Part shown: one piece after another, positions 6,589 through 14,425 of the stretch
Layout of the letters: each line of letters opens with the position of its first letter
Position numbering within the stretch: position 1 is the stretch's first letter
From: Avispirillum sp959601495
GTDB taxonomy: Bacteria; Bacillota; Clostridia; Oscillospirales; CAG-272
Reading direction: 5' to 3'
Assembly (NCBI GenBank): GCA_959601495.1
Contig: CAUGPT010000036.1
Span: forward strand, 1 to 17,869
Length of the DNA: 17,869 nt
Position numbers and translations under genes: made by a program
The notes under the pieces: model-generated
The model's input: only the letters and a program-made list of their open reading frames with translations
Told to the model about the DNA's origin: nothing
Database searches by the model: none

Positions 6589-7110
6589 ATGAAAAAAGTC
6601 ATATATACCGTTTGCGCGCTCCTTTGTGTATCGCTTTTGCTCGGCGCCTGCTCCAAAAACGAGGACGGCGCTCCCGACGGCATGAAGCAGGCGTCCTCCG
6701 ACAACGTGGACTACATCATGTACGTCCCCGAGAACTGGAAGGTCGATAAATCCGAGCTTTACACCTCGGCGTTCTATTCTTCGGCGGACGCGACAAGCAT
6801 TTCCGCCGCGGCAAACGGTGTCGCCGCGGACGAGACCGTGGAAACGTGGTGGGACGGCTTTTACGAAAAGTTCACGTCGGTGTATTCCGACTGCGGCGAG
6901 CCCGAGAGCACGGATGTGACCCTCGGCGGCACGGACGGCGAAAAGTATACGTTCTCCGGCACGCTGAACGGGCAGGAATACAAATATATAATCGCGGCGT
7001 GCGTTCGCGGCGGATATGTGTATTATCTGACGTATACGTCCACTCCCGATTACTACGAAAACCATCTTGACGAGTTTGACAAGACCGTAGAAAATTTCAG
7101 CTTCAGATAA
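6589..7110 (+). CDS. Small putative lipoprotein
   Basis: This 173-residue protein starts with a lipoprotein signal peptide (MKKVIYTVCALLCVSLLLGAC) with lipidated Cys21, so it should be anchored on the outer face of the membrane. The mature part (DNVDYIMYVPENWKVDKSE, later GTDGEKYTFSGTLNGQEYKY and VYYLTYTSTPDYYENHL) resembles PsbP/DcrB-like small globular domains by pattern only; its function is unknown. The ATG at 6589 is preferred over the GTG at 6571, because GTGAGG there serves as the ribosome binding site and the ATG start gives a standard signal peptide. It lies 60 bases after glyA and 17 bases before the cysteine desulfurase gene. Confidence 0.8.
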   Translation: MKKVIYTVCALLCVSLLLGACSKNEDGAPDGMKQASSDNVDYIMYVPENWKVDKSELYTSAFYSSADATSISAAANGVAADETVETWWDGFYEKFTSVYSDCGEPESTDVTLGGTDGEKYTFSGTLNGQEYKYIIAACVRGGYVYYLTYTSTPDYYENHLDEFDKTVENFSFR

Positions 7111-7127
7111 TCCGGCGGATACATACA

Positions 7128-8285
7128 ATGATATACTTTGACAACAGCGCAACAACAAAGCCGTCCGAAGCCTCTCTCAGTGCAATGAGAGAGGCTTTGT
7201 CGGAGTGCTGGGGAAATCCCGGTTCCGTGCACAGGGCGGGAGACCGGGCGCACGCCGTACTGGAGAGCGCCAGAAAAAGCGTCGGGGCATCTTTCGGGAT
7301 ACGCCGCCCCGCCGACGGCAGCGTAATATTCACTTCCGGCGGCAGCGAGGCAAACAACCTTGCGATACTCGGCTCCGTGCGCGCAAAGCGGCATTCCGGA
7401 AAGGCTAAAATATTTATAAGCGACGGCGAGCACGCATCGGTGGAAGCGCCCGCGCGCCTTTTGGAGAGCGAGGGATATACCGTTCTTCGGGTGCCTACCC
7501 GCGGCGGCAGGCTCGACCTTGATTTTATAAGAGAAAACGCCGACGACAGCGTTATACTCTCGGCGATCATGCTCGTAAACAACGAGACCGGCGCGGTCTA
7601 CGACGTTAAAAGCGCGGCGGATATCGTCCGCGCCGCGTCCCCCAAAGCGTTTATCCACTGTGACGCGGTGCAGGCGTTTATGAAGATACCCGTTCTTCCC
7701 AAGCGGCTCGGAGTCGATTCCGTTGCGGTAAGCTCCCATAAGGTGTTTGCCCCCAAAGGCGCGGGTGCGCTGTATGTAAGCGCCGAAGCCCTTCGCGCAA
7801 AGCGGCTTGTGCCCGTCATATACGGCGGCGGACAGGAGGGCGGACTGCGCAGCGGAACGGAGAACGTGCCCGCGATCGCAGCCTTCGGCGCGGCGTGCGC
7901 CGAGGAGAGCGCGCATATGGCAGAGAGGGCGGAATACACGGCGGCGCTGCGCGAAAGGATAGAAGAAAAGCTGCCGCAGGAGATACGCCAAAACCGACCG
8001 GAAAAAGCTCACTTCGGCATTATAAACATAACGCTTCCCGGGGTACGCAGCGAGACAATGCTTAATTTTCTTTCGGGAAAAGACATCTGCGTAAGCGCGG
8101 GCAGTGCCTGCTCCGCGCACTCCGGAGGAGTCAGCCGTGCGCTGACGGCTTTCGGTCTTGACGACGGCGACGCGGACTGCTCCCTGAGGATCAGTCTTTC
8201 GCACCTCAATACCGAGGCTGAGGCGGACATGCTGTGCGCCGCCCTCGGCGAGGGAGTCGCAAAGCTTTGCCGCAAGAGCAGATAA
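7128..8285 (+). CDS. Cysteine desulfurase (NifS/IscS-like)
   Basis: At 385 residues this is a full-length class V aminotransferase-fold PLP enzyme that removes sulfur from cysteine as a persulfide, for Fe-S clusters or thiolated cofactors. The N-terminus IYFDNSATTKP is typical. PLP contacts include His102 (DGEHASVE), Lys205 (SSHKVFAPKGAGAL) and the RSGTEN motif. The catalytic cysteine is Cys328 in SAGSACSAHSGG, the loop expected for this family. It follows the lipoprotein gene by 17 bases. No IscU, IscR or tRNA-thiolation gene is adjacent, so the acceptor is unknown; the NifU-like protein at 1807-2505 is one candidate. The upstream ribosome binding site is weak. Confidence 0.93.
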   Translation: MIYFDNSATTKPSEASLSAMREALSECWGNPGSVHRAGDRAHAVLESARKSVGASFGIRRPADGSVIFTSGGSEANNLAILGSVRAKRHSGKAKIFISDGEHASVEAPARLLESEGYTVLRVPTRGGRLDLDFIRENADDSVILSAIMLVNNETGAVYDVKSAADIVRAASPKAFIHCDAVQAFMKIPVLPKRLGVDSVAVSSHKVFAPKGAGALYVSAEALRAKRLVPVIYGGGQEGGLRSGTENVPAIAAFGAACAEESAHMAERAEYTAALRERIEEKLPQEIRQNRPEKAHFGIINITLPGVRSETMLNFLSGKDICVSAGSACSAHSGGVSRALTAFGLDDGDADCSLRISLSHLNTEAEADMLCAALGEGVAKLCRKSR

Positions 8286-8357
8286 AACGCCCGATCTTAC
8301 AGTATATAAAAATTATACGGCAGCCGTAATAACGGCGCCGCGGAGGATGTTTGAGGC

Positions 8358-8528
8358 ATGGCGGAATATATGAGGCGCGGTGACTTGCCGCACTGGAATT
8401 TTCCGGCAGATGCGGCAAAACCTCCGCATATCAAAACCCGGCGCTTACGCACCGCGGCGGCAAGACCCGCGCGGGCGGACAGTGTATTCCGCCGCAGCGC
8501 TCGTGCGCCGCAAAACAGTAAGGAATAA
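8358..8528 (+). CDS. Possible small ORF (56 codons)
   Basis: A frame beginning MAEYMRRGDLPHWNFPADAA lies alone in the 296-base gap between the cysteine desulfurase and D,D-carboxypeptidase genes. It has GGAGG 11 bases before its ATG. The first half looks protein-like; the second half is Arg/Ala-rich, as any frame through this GC-rich DNA would be. No family was recognised. It may be a real small protein or chance. Confidence 0.3.
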   Translation: MAEYMRRGDLPHWNFPADAAKPPHIKTRRLRTAAARPARADSVFRRSARAPQNSKE

Positions 8529-8581
8529 AGCCCGCCTGCGGCGGGACAAAGCATATAAATAAAATGAGAGGAGACGAAAAA

Positions 8582-10303
8582 ATGAACGACGGAAAATACA
8601 ATAATGCTCCTCTCTCCGACGCCGAAAGGCTGCGCCTTATGCGTGAGAAGGCTTTCGGAGCCCCCCGCGCCCGCGGCACCGACGCCGAAAGGAGCGGCGG
8701 GGCACGCAGTGACGGCGGCTTCCGCCGTCCCGCCTCCGGTGAAACGAACGGAGCGCGCCGCGGCGCGGACGCCGCCCGCCGCCCGACAAACGGCAGAGCC
8801 GATGCGGGCAGAATGTCCGACGGGCGTCAGCTGCCTATAGATTTTTCAAATGATGGGACAGGCTCGCGCCGCCCCCCGCGCGCAGGCGCCGATAATACGC
8901 GCTATGCCGCGGCACACGGCGAGACCGGAGACGGCCGCAGACGGGCGGGCGCGCAGGGCGCGTATGACGGAAGCTGCGCACAAGGCGCGGCGGGCGAGGA
9001 CAGACGACGCGTCGGCACACATACACAGACCGATATCCCCCGTGCGCAAAACGGCTTTTCACATACGTCCACGGGTATTCCCCGCACGCGCGCGGTATCG
9101 GACAGCCGCGCGGTCGGAAAAGACGGGCGCGGCGCATCATCCGGCGCGGGTACATCCGGCGCGGTCGGAAAAGACAGCCGCCGCGGAGCGGATCGCGGCG
9201 CAAGCGGCAGAGGCGCGCACCGAAACGGTGCGAAAAACGGCGTCAAGGGTGGCGCAAGTCAGAACGGCGCTGGCAGCGCCGCCGCAAAAAATCCCAATGC
9301 GGCTCGAAATCTTTTGCTTTTTGCGCTGCTTTTGTGCGCGGTCATTGCGTGCATCGTGACAGTCGGCGCGCAGTCGTGCTCGCGCAGGGGCACCCAAAGC
9401 CCTGCCGCGTCTCCCGCAAAGGACGACGTGCGGCTGAACACACCCACGGCTGATACCTCGGACAGCGGCAGCGCCCCCACGCTGTTTGCCGAGTTTACCG
9501 ACGGCACAAAAGAGCTTGACATTACAAGCGGCTACGGTATTCTGATAGATCTCGACACAAACAAAGTGCTTGCCGCCAAGAGCGCGCAGGAGAAGATATA
9601 TCCCGCGTCCATGACGAAGATAATGACGCTTATCGTGGCATATGAGAACGTGAGCGACACTGACGCCACATATTATACCTTCAAGGCGGAAATGCTGGAC
9701 GAGCTGTTTCGGCAGAACGCTTCCGTCGCGGGATTTTCGGCGGGAGAGAGTGTGCCCGTGAAGGATCTGTTCTACGGCTGCATTCTGCCGTCCGGCGCCG
9801 ACGCGACCGGCGCGCTGGCGGAATACGTTGCCGGCAGCGAGGAGGCTTTCGCCGTGCTCATGAACAAGAAAGCCGCCGCCATGGGGCTTAAAAATACCCA
9901 TTTCGTAACGGCGAGCGGACTGCATGACGACAATCATTACAGCACCTGCGAGGATATGGCTGCAATACTGCGCTACGCCGTGAACAACACGGGCATGCGC
10001 GAGATCCTTTCGACGTATCAGTATACGACGACAAAGACCGCCGAGCATCCGGACGGCATCACGCTTACAAGCACGCTGAAATCCCGTATGTCGGGAAATG
10101 AGGCTGCGGGCGTGTTCGTGCAGGGAGGAAAGACAGGCTACACCATAGAGGGCAGAAACTGCCTTGCGACATTTGCTGCCAACTGCACCGAGGAGCAGGC
10201 GGCGCTCACCTCGCCGAGGTACATACTGGTAACGGCATTCGCCTCGGGCGAGTACACGCCTGTTTTTGACGCGATAAACGTATATTCGGAGTTTTGCTCG
10301 TAA
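8582..10303 (+). CDS. D-alanyl-D-alanine carboxypeptidase with long Arg/Gly-rich N-terminal tail
   Basis: The C-terminal half is a low-molecular-weight penicillin-binding protein (peptidase S11 type) that trims the terminal D-Ala from peptidoglycan peptides. Its catalytic motifs are SxxK at Ser343-Lys346 (PASMTK) and KTG at 517-519 (GGKTGY). The middle motif reads Ser404-Gly-Ala406 (PSGADA), where SxN normally has Asn. One membrane span (residues 244-264) puts the enzyme outside the cell. Residues about 25-240 form a low-complexity tail rich in Arg, Gly, Ala, Ser and Asp, predicted disordered and cytosolic. The total of 573 residues is well above the usual 380-430. The ATG at 8582 is chosen over 8564 because GAGGAGA (8568-8574) fits it. 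The tail contains a short duplication (AVGKD). Confidence 0.9.
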   Translation: MNDGKYNNAPLSDAERLRLMREKAFGAPRARGTDAERSGGARSDGGFRRPASGETNGARRGADAARRPTNGRADAGRMSDGRQLPIDFSNDGTGSRRPPRAGADNTRYAAAHGETGDGRRRAGAQGAYDGSCAQGAAGEDRRRVGTHTQTDIPRAQNGFSHTSTGIPRTRAVSDSRAVGKDGRGASSGAGTSGAVGKDSRRGADRGASGRGAHRNGAKNGVKGGASQNGAGSAAAKNPNAARNLLLFALLLCAVIACIVTVGAQSCSRRGTQSPAASPAKDDVRLNTPTADTSDSGSAPTLFAEFTDGTKELDITSGYGILIDLDTNKVLAAKSAQEKIYPASMTKIMTLIVAYENVSDTDATYYTFKAEMLDELFRQNASVAGFSAGESVPVKDLFYGCILPSGADATGALAEYVAGSEEAFAVLMNKKAAAMGLKNTHFVTASGLHDDNHYSTCEDMAAILRYAVNNTGMREILSTYQYTTTKTAEHPDGITLTSTLKSRMSGNEAAGVFVQGGKTGYTIEGRNCLATFAANCTEEQAALTSPRYILVTAFASGEYTPVFDAINVYSEFCS

Positions 10304-10339
10304 ACGTCCGCGGATCGGGGGAGCCGGAAACCACGGTTT

Positions 10340-10600
10340 GTTCTATATTTCTTTGCAAAGAAATTCATGCTTTTTTTCGTAAACTCGGCGGGCAGTTTCG
10401 TCTTTTCGGAATCGGAATAGAGCTTCAAACTTTGCCGCCCGCTTGCCAAACGCAGGTGAGAAGGACGTGAAGGGACTGCTGTTCCGGCAGCGGGCGGTTA
10501 TAACTACCCGAAATCGGGAAAGCGATTCAAACTTTGTGGTTAGCTTGAAATGCTTTGCAAAAAACTGAAAGTCAGCAGTTTCAAAGATTCGGCGTAGAGA
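10340..10600. repeat. Dispersed repeat cluster: inverted unit plus junction module
   Basis: Positions about 10400-10490 hold a minus-oriented relative of the 100-base unit seen at 354-552 (the reverse complement contains CAGTCCCTTCACGTCCTT and a GGCAAGC...AAAGTTTGAAG string). Positions about 10536-10595 (GAAATGCTTTGCAAAAAACT, AGTCAGCAGTTTCAAAG) match the junction module at 573-628. An 18-base perfect palindrome (10347-10364, ATTTCTTTGCAAAGAAAT) followed closely by seven T residues may terminate the carboxypeptidase transcript. No credible gene is present. Confidence 0.65.
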
Positions 10601-10637
10601 CGAGTGGATGCGTCAGGCAACAGCGCAAAACGCGGCT

Positions 10638-10767
10638 CGGCTGCCGGGACAGCAGCCCCCTCACATCCTTAACTTAAGTTCGGCAAAGCTGACGATAAAG
10701 TCCGAATTGCTTTTCCGGTTTCGAGAAGCCGAAACAGGCGCCCGTGCGCGGATGCTTACGGAAAAGC
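10638..10767. repeat. Dispersed ~100-base repeat unit, forward copy
   Basis: GCTGCCGGGACAGCAGCC at about 10638 and the following bases match 515-552 closely, and GTTCGGCAAAGCTGACGATA at 10677 matches the unit starts at 354, 453 and 553. The unit ends with TGCTTACGGAAAAGC, which is identical to the hairpin loop region at 313-327. It ends right at the 3' end of the superoxide dismutase-like gene, so this 470-base gap between convergent genes is filled by repeats. Confidence 0.7.
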
Positions 10768-10774
10768 GGACCCA

Positions 10775-11371
10775 TCACCGCTCCAAAAGCTCCCACCGCG
10801 CCGCGCCGAGAAACGCCGCGGCATACGCGCCCCTGTCGGCGCCGTAGCGCACGCAGTATGAGTGCTCCCACATATCAAGACACATAAGCGGCAAAAAGTT
10901 CGGCGGAAGCAGTCTGTTTCCGGGCGTAAACAGTATGTGCAGCGCCCCGCCCCGCCGCATGCTTTCCTCCGCTATCCACAGAAAGCCGCAGCCCGGGCTT
11001 GCCTTTGCTTTCTGCACAAACTCGTATCTGAAACGCTCGCAGCCGGAAAAGCTTTTGCATATCCTCGCGCGTGCCCTCTCGCCTATCATTCCGCTGCCGC
11101 CGAGGGACGAAAAAAACATCCTGTGGCAAACGTATCCCCCCGCCGCGTCCCGAAGTTCGCGCACCATGCCTCTTTTGTACTTCGGCAGCGCCGAGGCGGG
11201 CAGCCTGTACAGCGCCTGCGGATCGCAGCGCGTGCTGCCGTCCGTTATGACCGCAAGGGATGCCGCCTGCGCCCCCATAAATGTGTCTCTGTGCAGACAA
11301 AGCAGCGCGCGGCTTATGAAATTTTCCGTTCCCTGCGCGATAGGCGCGTCATTTTTGTAATCGAAATGCAT
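10775..11371 (-). CDS. Divergent Fe/Mn superoxide dismutase-like protein
   Basis: The 198-residue protein aligns by eye to iron/manganese superoxide dismutases. All four metal ligands appear to be kept: His27 (LHRDTF), His83 (GGYVCHRMFF), Asp166 and His170 (LDMWEHSY). The active-site gateway pair of normal enzymes (His30 and Tyr34 in E. coli SodA numbering) is replaced by Phe31 and Gln35, and no outer-sphere Gln is evident (Gly79 and probably Asn152 at the two known positions). It may therefore bind metal without normal dismutase activity. The ATG at 11371 is chosen over 11419 because GGAGG lies five bases upstream. It is transcribed away from citrate synthase and has no signal peptide. Confidence 0.78.
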   Translation of the reverse strand: MHFDYKNDAPIAQGTENFISRALLCLHRDTFMGAQAASLAVITDGSTRCDPQALYRLPASALPKYKRGMVRELRDAAGGYVCHRMFFSSLGGSGMIGERARARICKSFSGCERFRYEFVQKAKASPGCGFLWIAEESMRRGGALHILFTPGNRLLPPNFLPLMCLDMWEHSYCVRYGADRGAYAAAFLGAARWELLER

Positions 11372-11494
11372 ATTTCCTCCGCTATGCGACAAAAAATTGA
11401 CAGTAAATCTTTGCTTCATTCATACGCCGTTCATGATGTACGGTTAATATATTTAATATAAATATATTTCTGACTTGCGAAAGGTATGTGTACT

Positions 11495-12859
11495 ATGGCA
11501 AATAACCCCTTCAGCGAAAATACGCCTTATCTGCACCGCCTTGCGGAAAAAAGCAATGCGGCGAACGGCATTGTGCCGGATATGTATACAAAATACAACG
11601 TCAAAAGAGGACTGCGCGACATAAACGGCCGCGGCGTTCTCACAGGACTTACCGAAATATCCGAAATCGTCGCTGCAAAAGAGGTCGGCGGCGAGACTGT
11701 TCCCGCCGACGGCGAGCTTTACTATCGCGGTATAAACGTGCGCTCTCTTGCCGAGGGCTTTCAGCGCGACGACAGATACGGCTTTGAGGAGTGCGTATAT
11801 CTTCTGCTGTTCGGCACACTGCCGAGTGCCGGAGAGCTTTCCGCGTTCAAAGATCAGCTGGGAGCGTACCGCTGCCTGCCCACGAATTTCGTGCGCGACA
11901 TAATACTGAAAGCGCCCAGCCACGATATGATGAACACCCTTGCGCGAAGCGTGCTCACTCTGTACGCATATGATGACAACGCGGACGATATTTCCGTCGT
12001 CAACGTACTGCGCCAGTGCCTGCAGCTCATCGCGCTGTTCCCCATACTCTCAGTATATGCGTATCAGTCGTATTCCCATTACCACGACGGCAACAGCCTT
12101 TATATCCATCAGCCGCGCCCCGAGCTTTCCACGGCGGAGAACCTATTGCACATACTCCGTCCCGACGGCTCCTATACCGAGACCGAGGCGAGAACGCTCG
12201 ACCTTGCCCTCGTTCTGCACGCGGAGCACGGCGGCGGTAACAACTCAACGTTTACCACCCACGTCGTGACATCCTCGGGCACGGATACGTATTCCGCAGT
12301 CGCGGCATCCCTCGCGTCGCTGAAGGGCCCGCGTCACGGCGGCGCAAACATTAAGGTCGTTCATATGTTCGACGATCTGAAGGCGAATACTCCCGACAGA
12401 AGCGATGCTTCCCTGCGCGACTACCTTTCAAAGGTGCTGGAGAAAGAGGCGTTTGACAAAAGCGGACTTATATACGGTATGGGTCACGCCATATACTCCC
12501 TCTCCGACCCCAGAGCAGAGATACTCAAAAGCTTTGCCAAAAAGCTGTCTCTTGAAAAAGGACTTGAGGAGGAGTACGACCTTTACAAGAGAGTCGCGAA
12601 ATGCGCATCGGAGCTCATATCCGAAAAGCGCAGAATATACAAGGGCGTCAGCCCCAACGTTGACTTTTACAGCGGCATGATATACCGCATGCTGGATCTG
12701 CCCGAGCAGCTGTACACCCCCATTTTCGCCGTTGCCAGGATCGCGGGCTGGAGCGCCCACCGTCTGGAGGAGCTGCAGAACGCGGGCAAGATAATCCGCC
12801 CCTCATATAAATATGTAGGCAGCCGCGCGCAGTATATCCCCCTTGACGAAAGAAAATAA
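11495..12859 (+). CDS. Citrate synthase family protein
   Basis: The 454-residue protein belongs to the citrate/2-methylcitrate synthase family, which condenses oxaloacetate with an acyl-CoA. The expected catalytic residues are His281 (GPRHGGAN), His331 (YGMGHAIY) and Asp390 (PNVDFYSG), and CoA-site blocks such as RIAGWSAH are present. It is longer than the about 370-residue short bacterial forms because of an N-terminal extension of roughly 70 residues, a pattern known in Clostridia. The ATG at 11495 fits GAAAGG (11479-11484) at ten bases; the in-frame ATG at 11486 is too close. It is probably the Si-type enzyme feeding 2-oxoglutarate and glutamate synthesis in an incomplete TCA cycle. No aconitase or isocitrate dehydrogenase gene is in view. 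Confidence 0.94.
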   Translation: MANNPFSENTPYLHRLAEKSNAANGIVPDMYTKYNVKRGLRDINGRGVLTGLTEISEIVAAKEVGGETVPADGELYYRGINVRSLAEGFQRDDRYGFEECVYLLLFGTLPSAGELSAFKDQLGAYRCLPTNFVRDIILKAPSHDMMNTLARSVLTLYAYDDNADDISVVNVLRQCLQLIALFPILSVYAYQSYSHYHDGNSLYIHQPRPELSTAENLLHILRPDGSYTETEARTLDLALVLHAEHGGGNNSTFTTHVVTSSGTDTYSAVAASLASLKGPRHGGANIKVVHMFDDLKANTPDRSDASLRDYLSKVLEKEAFDKSGLIYGMGHAIYSLSDPRAEILKSFAKKLSLEKGLEEEYDLYKRVAKCASELISEKRRIYKGVSPNVDFYSGMIYRMLDLPEQLYTPIFAVARIAGWSAHRLEELQNAGKIIRPSYKYVGSRAQYIPLDERK

Positions 12860-12958
12860 TTCCAATCGTCGGAGAGGTGCCGGAGCATCGTAAAAGGCTG
12901 TCGCCGCACTGCGGCGGAGACAAAAGGATAAAGACCACTCTGAAAGGTGTGCTTGAAA

Positions 12959-13609
12959 ATGATACTTAATCAAAAAGAAACAACGGTCTCATACCGCTGC
13001 CCCGACTGCGGAAGCTGGGTAAGCGGTCTTGCGGGCATGTTCTCGCTGAGCGCGGATATGCTCAGACTGAAATGTCCCTGCGGATCAAATGATGAGCTGA
13101 CGCTTGTGTATACAAGGGACAAAAAGCTGCGTTTCAGCGTGCCGTGCTTTATCTGTCCGAAACCGCATAATTTCACGGTCTCGCAGCAGGTATTTTTCGA
13201 AAGAGAGCTTTTCGCGCTGCCGTGCCCGTATTCCGGCGTGGACATCTGCTATCTCGGAAAGCGAGAGGCGGTGGAGGCGGCGCAGATTGAAGCGGATAAT
13301 GAGCTTAGAGAGCTCATGAGCGACAGCGACGCAGGCTTTTCCGACGTTTCCGACGCACGTCGGGCGGCTGAGGGCGTGCTCAGTGACCCACAGATACTGG
13401 AGATTGTAAATTTCGTGATACGCGATCTGGACGAGTCCGGCGCGATACACTGCCGCTGCCCGCAGGACGAGGGAGTTTATACGGTGGACGTGACGGACGA
13501 CGGCATATGCGTCAGCTGCTCCCGCTGCGGCGCGAAGACCGTCATTCCGGTGACAAGCACCATAAGCGCCCAGGCTTTTCTCAACTGCGAAAGCCTGGAG
13601 CTTACCTGA
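12959..13609 (+). CDS. Conserved cysteine-rich putative zinc-binding protein
   Basis: This 216-residue protein has several cysteine pairs: Cys14/Cys17 (CPDC), Cys39/Cys41 (CPC), Cys63/Cys66 (CFIC), Cys89, Cys97, Cys165/Cys167 (CRC) and Cys184/Cys187/Cys190. They suggest two or more zinc ribbons, N- and C-terminal, flanking an acidic helical middle (residues 100-150). There is no signal peptide or membrane span. The overall pattern (VPCFICPKPHNF, LPCPYSGVDICYLGKRE) resembles a hypothetical family seen in Clostridia, but no function can be assigned. The ATG at 12959 is preferred over the GTG at 12947, given AAAGG at 12943-12947. It follows citrate synthase by 99 bases, including a GC-rich hairpin (12899-12921), and ends at a strong terminator. 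Confidence 0.75.
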   Translation: MILNQKETTVSYRCPDCGSWVSGLAGMFSLSADMLRLKCPCGSNDELTLVYTRDKKLRFSVPCFICPKPHNFTVSQQVFFERELFALPCPYSGVDICYLGKREAVEAAQIEADNELRELMSDSDAGFSDVSDARRAAEGVLSDPQILEIVNFVIRDLDESGAIHCRCPQDEGVYTVDVTDDGICVSCSRCGAKTVIPVTSTISAQAFLNCESLELT

Positions 13610-13631
13610 GAATATATTGAGTATTTATATA

Positions 13632-13663
13632 AAAACCGCCGCACTGATGTGCGGCGGTTTTTT
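13632..13663 (+). terminator. Rho-independent terminator
   Basis: A 13-bp stem (AAAACCGCCGCAC, loop TGAT, GTGCGGCGGTTTT) is followed by further T residues, 22 bases after the stop of the cysteine-rich protein. It ends the citrate synthase-side transcription unit. Confidence 0.92.
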
Positions 13664-14050
13664 CGGATGCCCGGAGGCGAGCCCGTATGCACAGGCTCTG
13701 CAGTTTACGGATATCCGCAATGCCAGCGCCGCGAGCCGACGTGACGTGTCTGCCGCGGCGGTGCCGCCTATTTTACCCCCCGCCGTCTGCCCGCATCGCG
13801 CTTCTCAAAAAGCGCCGCACAGCGCATTCCTTCGTCGGTGCTCTCCCATAAGAAAATCCGGTCGGCACACCCGCGCTTTCCGTTCTCCGCCCGCGTGTGC
13901 CATCCCATCTTTTTTTATAAACGTTCGCCCCCCGCCGTGCTCTTTCGAAACGCGGAGCGCCGCGCTTTTCTCGCGACATGTACGACATCCCCGCTCCGAC
14001 GGGCGAAAACGGCCATTTTGTTGCCCGAAAAAATTTTTTTGAAAAAGCTA
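13664..14050. other. Intergenic stretch without recognised genes
   Basis: No credible gene is seen in these 387 bases. Frames open on both strands give Arg/Ser/Pro-rich translations without family resemblance or ribosome binding sites. A small hairpin lies at 13798-13815 (GCGCTT...AAGCGC), and a weak terminator-like hairpin followed by A and T runs lies around 13999-14039. It may be a decayed gene or spacer. Confidence 0.5.
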
Positions 14051-14079
14051 TTGACAAGCGCGCTTTAATATGCTAAAAT
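14051..14079 (+). promoter_or_regulatory. Promoter of the T-box/ABC transporter operon
   Basis: TTGACA (14051-14056) and TAAAAT (14074-14079) are separated by 17 bases, with TG one base before the -10 box. Transcription would start near 14086, just before the T-box leader. Confidence 0.88.
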
Positions 14080-14085
14080 CGGGTA

Positions 14086-14367
14086 AACCGATGAGGAAGA
14101 GTAAGTAAGCTGTATGCGAAAGCTTTCAGAGAGTCGCGGGCGGTGTGATCGCGGCAGTGCGGCAGCAGCTGAATGGGCTTCCGAGGGCAAGCGGAAACGG
14201 ACGGCGTCCGGAGTATGTGAGACGGAGTGCGGCTCTCCGTGATCAAAGGTCTGCATATGTCAGTATGCGCAAAGGTGGGCGCCGAAAGGTGTCAAGCCGG
14301 GTGGTACCGCAGGATCATTCCTGTCCCAGCAATTGTAAGTATTGCGGGACGGGATTTTTTGTTTTTT
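14086..14367 (+). ncRNA. T-box riboswitch, apparent Trp (UGG) specifier
   Basis: The leader shows the standard T-box landmarks in order: GATGAGGAAGAGTAAGTA (stem I base), AGAGAG (14129-14134), GGCGGTGTGAT (stem I distal loop), the specifier-loop string GAATGG with UGG at 14174-14176, stem II/III, the T-box sequence GGGTGGTACCGC (14299-14310), and an intrinsic terminator (stem 14319-14354, then T runs). Uncharged tRNA-Trp would pair with the UGG codon and the T-box bulge and form the antiterminator, so the transporter genes are expressed when tryptophan is short. Folding was done by eye; UGG fits the usual placement after GAA. Confidence 0.93.
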
Positions 14368-14425
14368 CCGCTCCGTACAACAAAGGCTCCGCCGATGCGG
14401 ACAACGAAAGAAAGGAAAAAAGAAA

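Noticed and set aside
5119..7158. 679-codon minus-strand frame over glyA and the lipoprotein gene
   Set aside because: Antisense to a clear serine hydroxymethyltransferase gene; no ribosome binding site or protein family is apparent, and it runs through the glyA promoter.
10138..10449. 103-codon minus-strand ORF at the carboxypeptidase 3' end
   Set aside because: Starts inside the dispersed repeat and runs antisense into the real gene; repeat translation only.
11397..11424. Citrate synthase promoter starting at TTGACA 11397
   Set aside because: The -35 box is perfect, but the bases 17-18 positions downstream (TCATAC/CATACG) match the -10 consensus poorly; AT-rich sequence at 11440-11470 makes other choices equally likely.
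13617..14057. ORFs of 141 and 94 codons on opposite strands between the terminator and the T-box
   Set aside because: Arg/Pro/Ser-rich translations with no ribosome binding site or family; one begins inside the terminator region.
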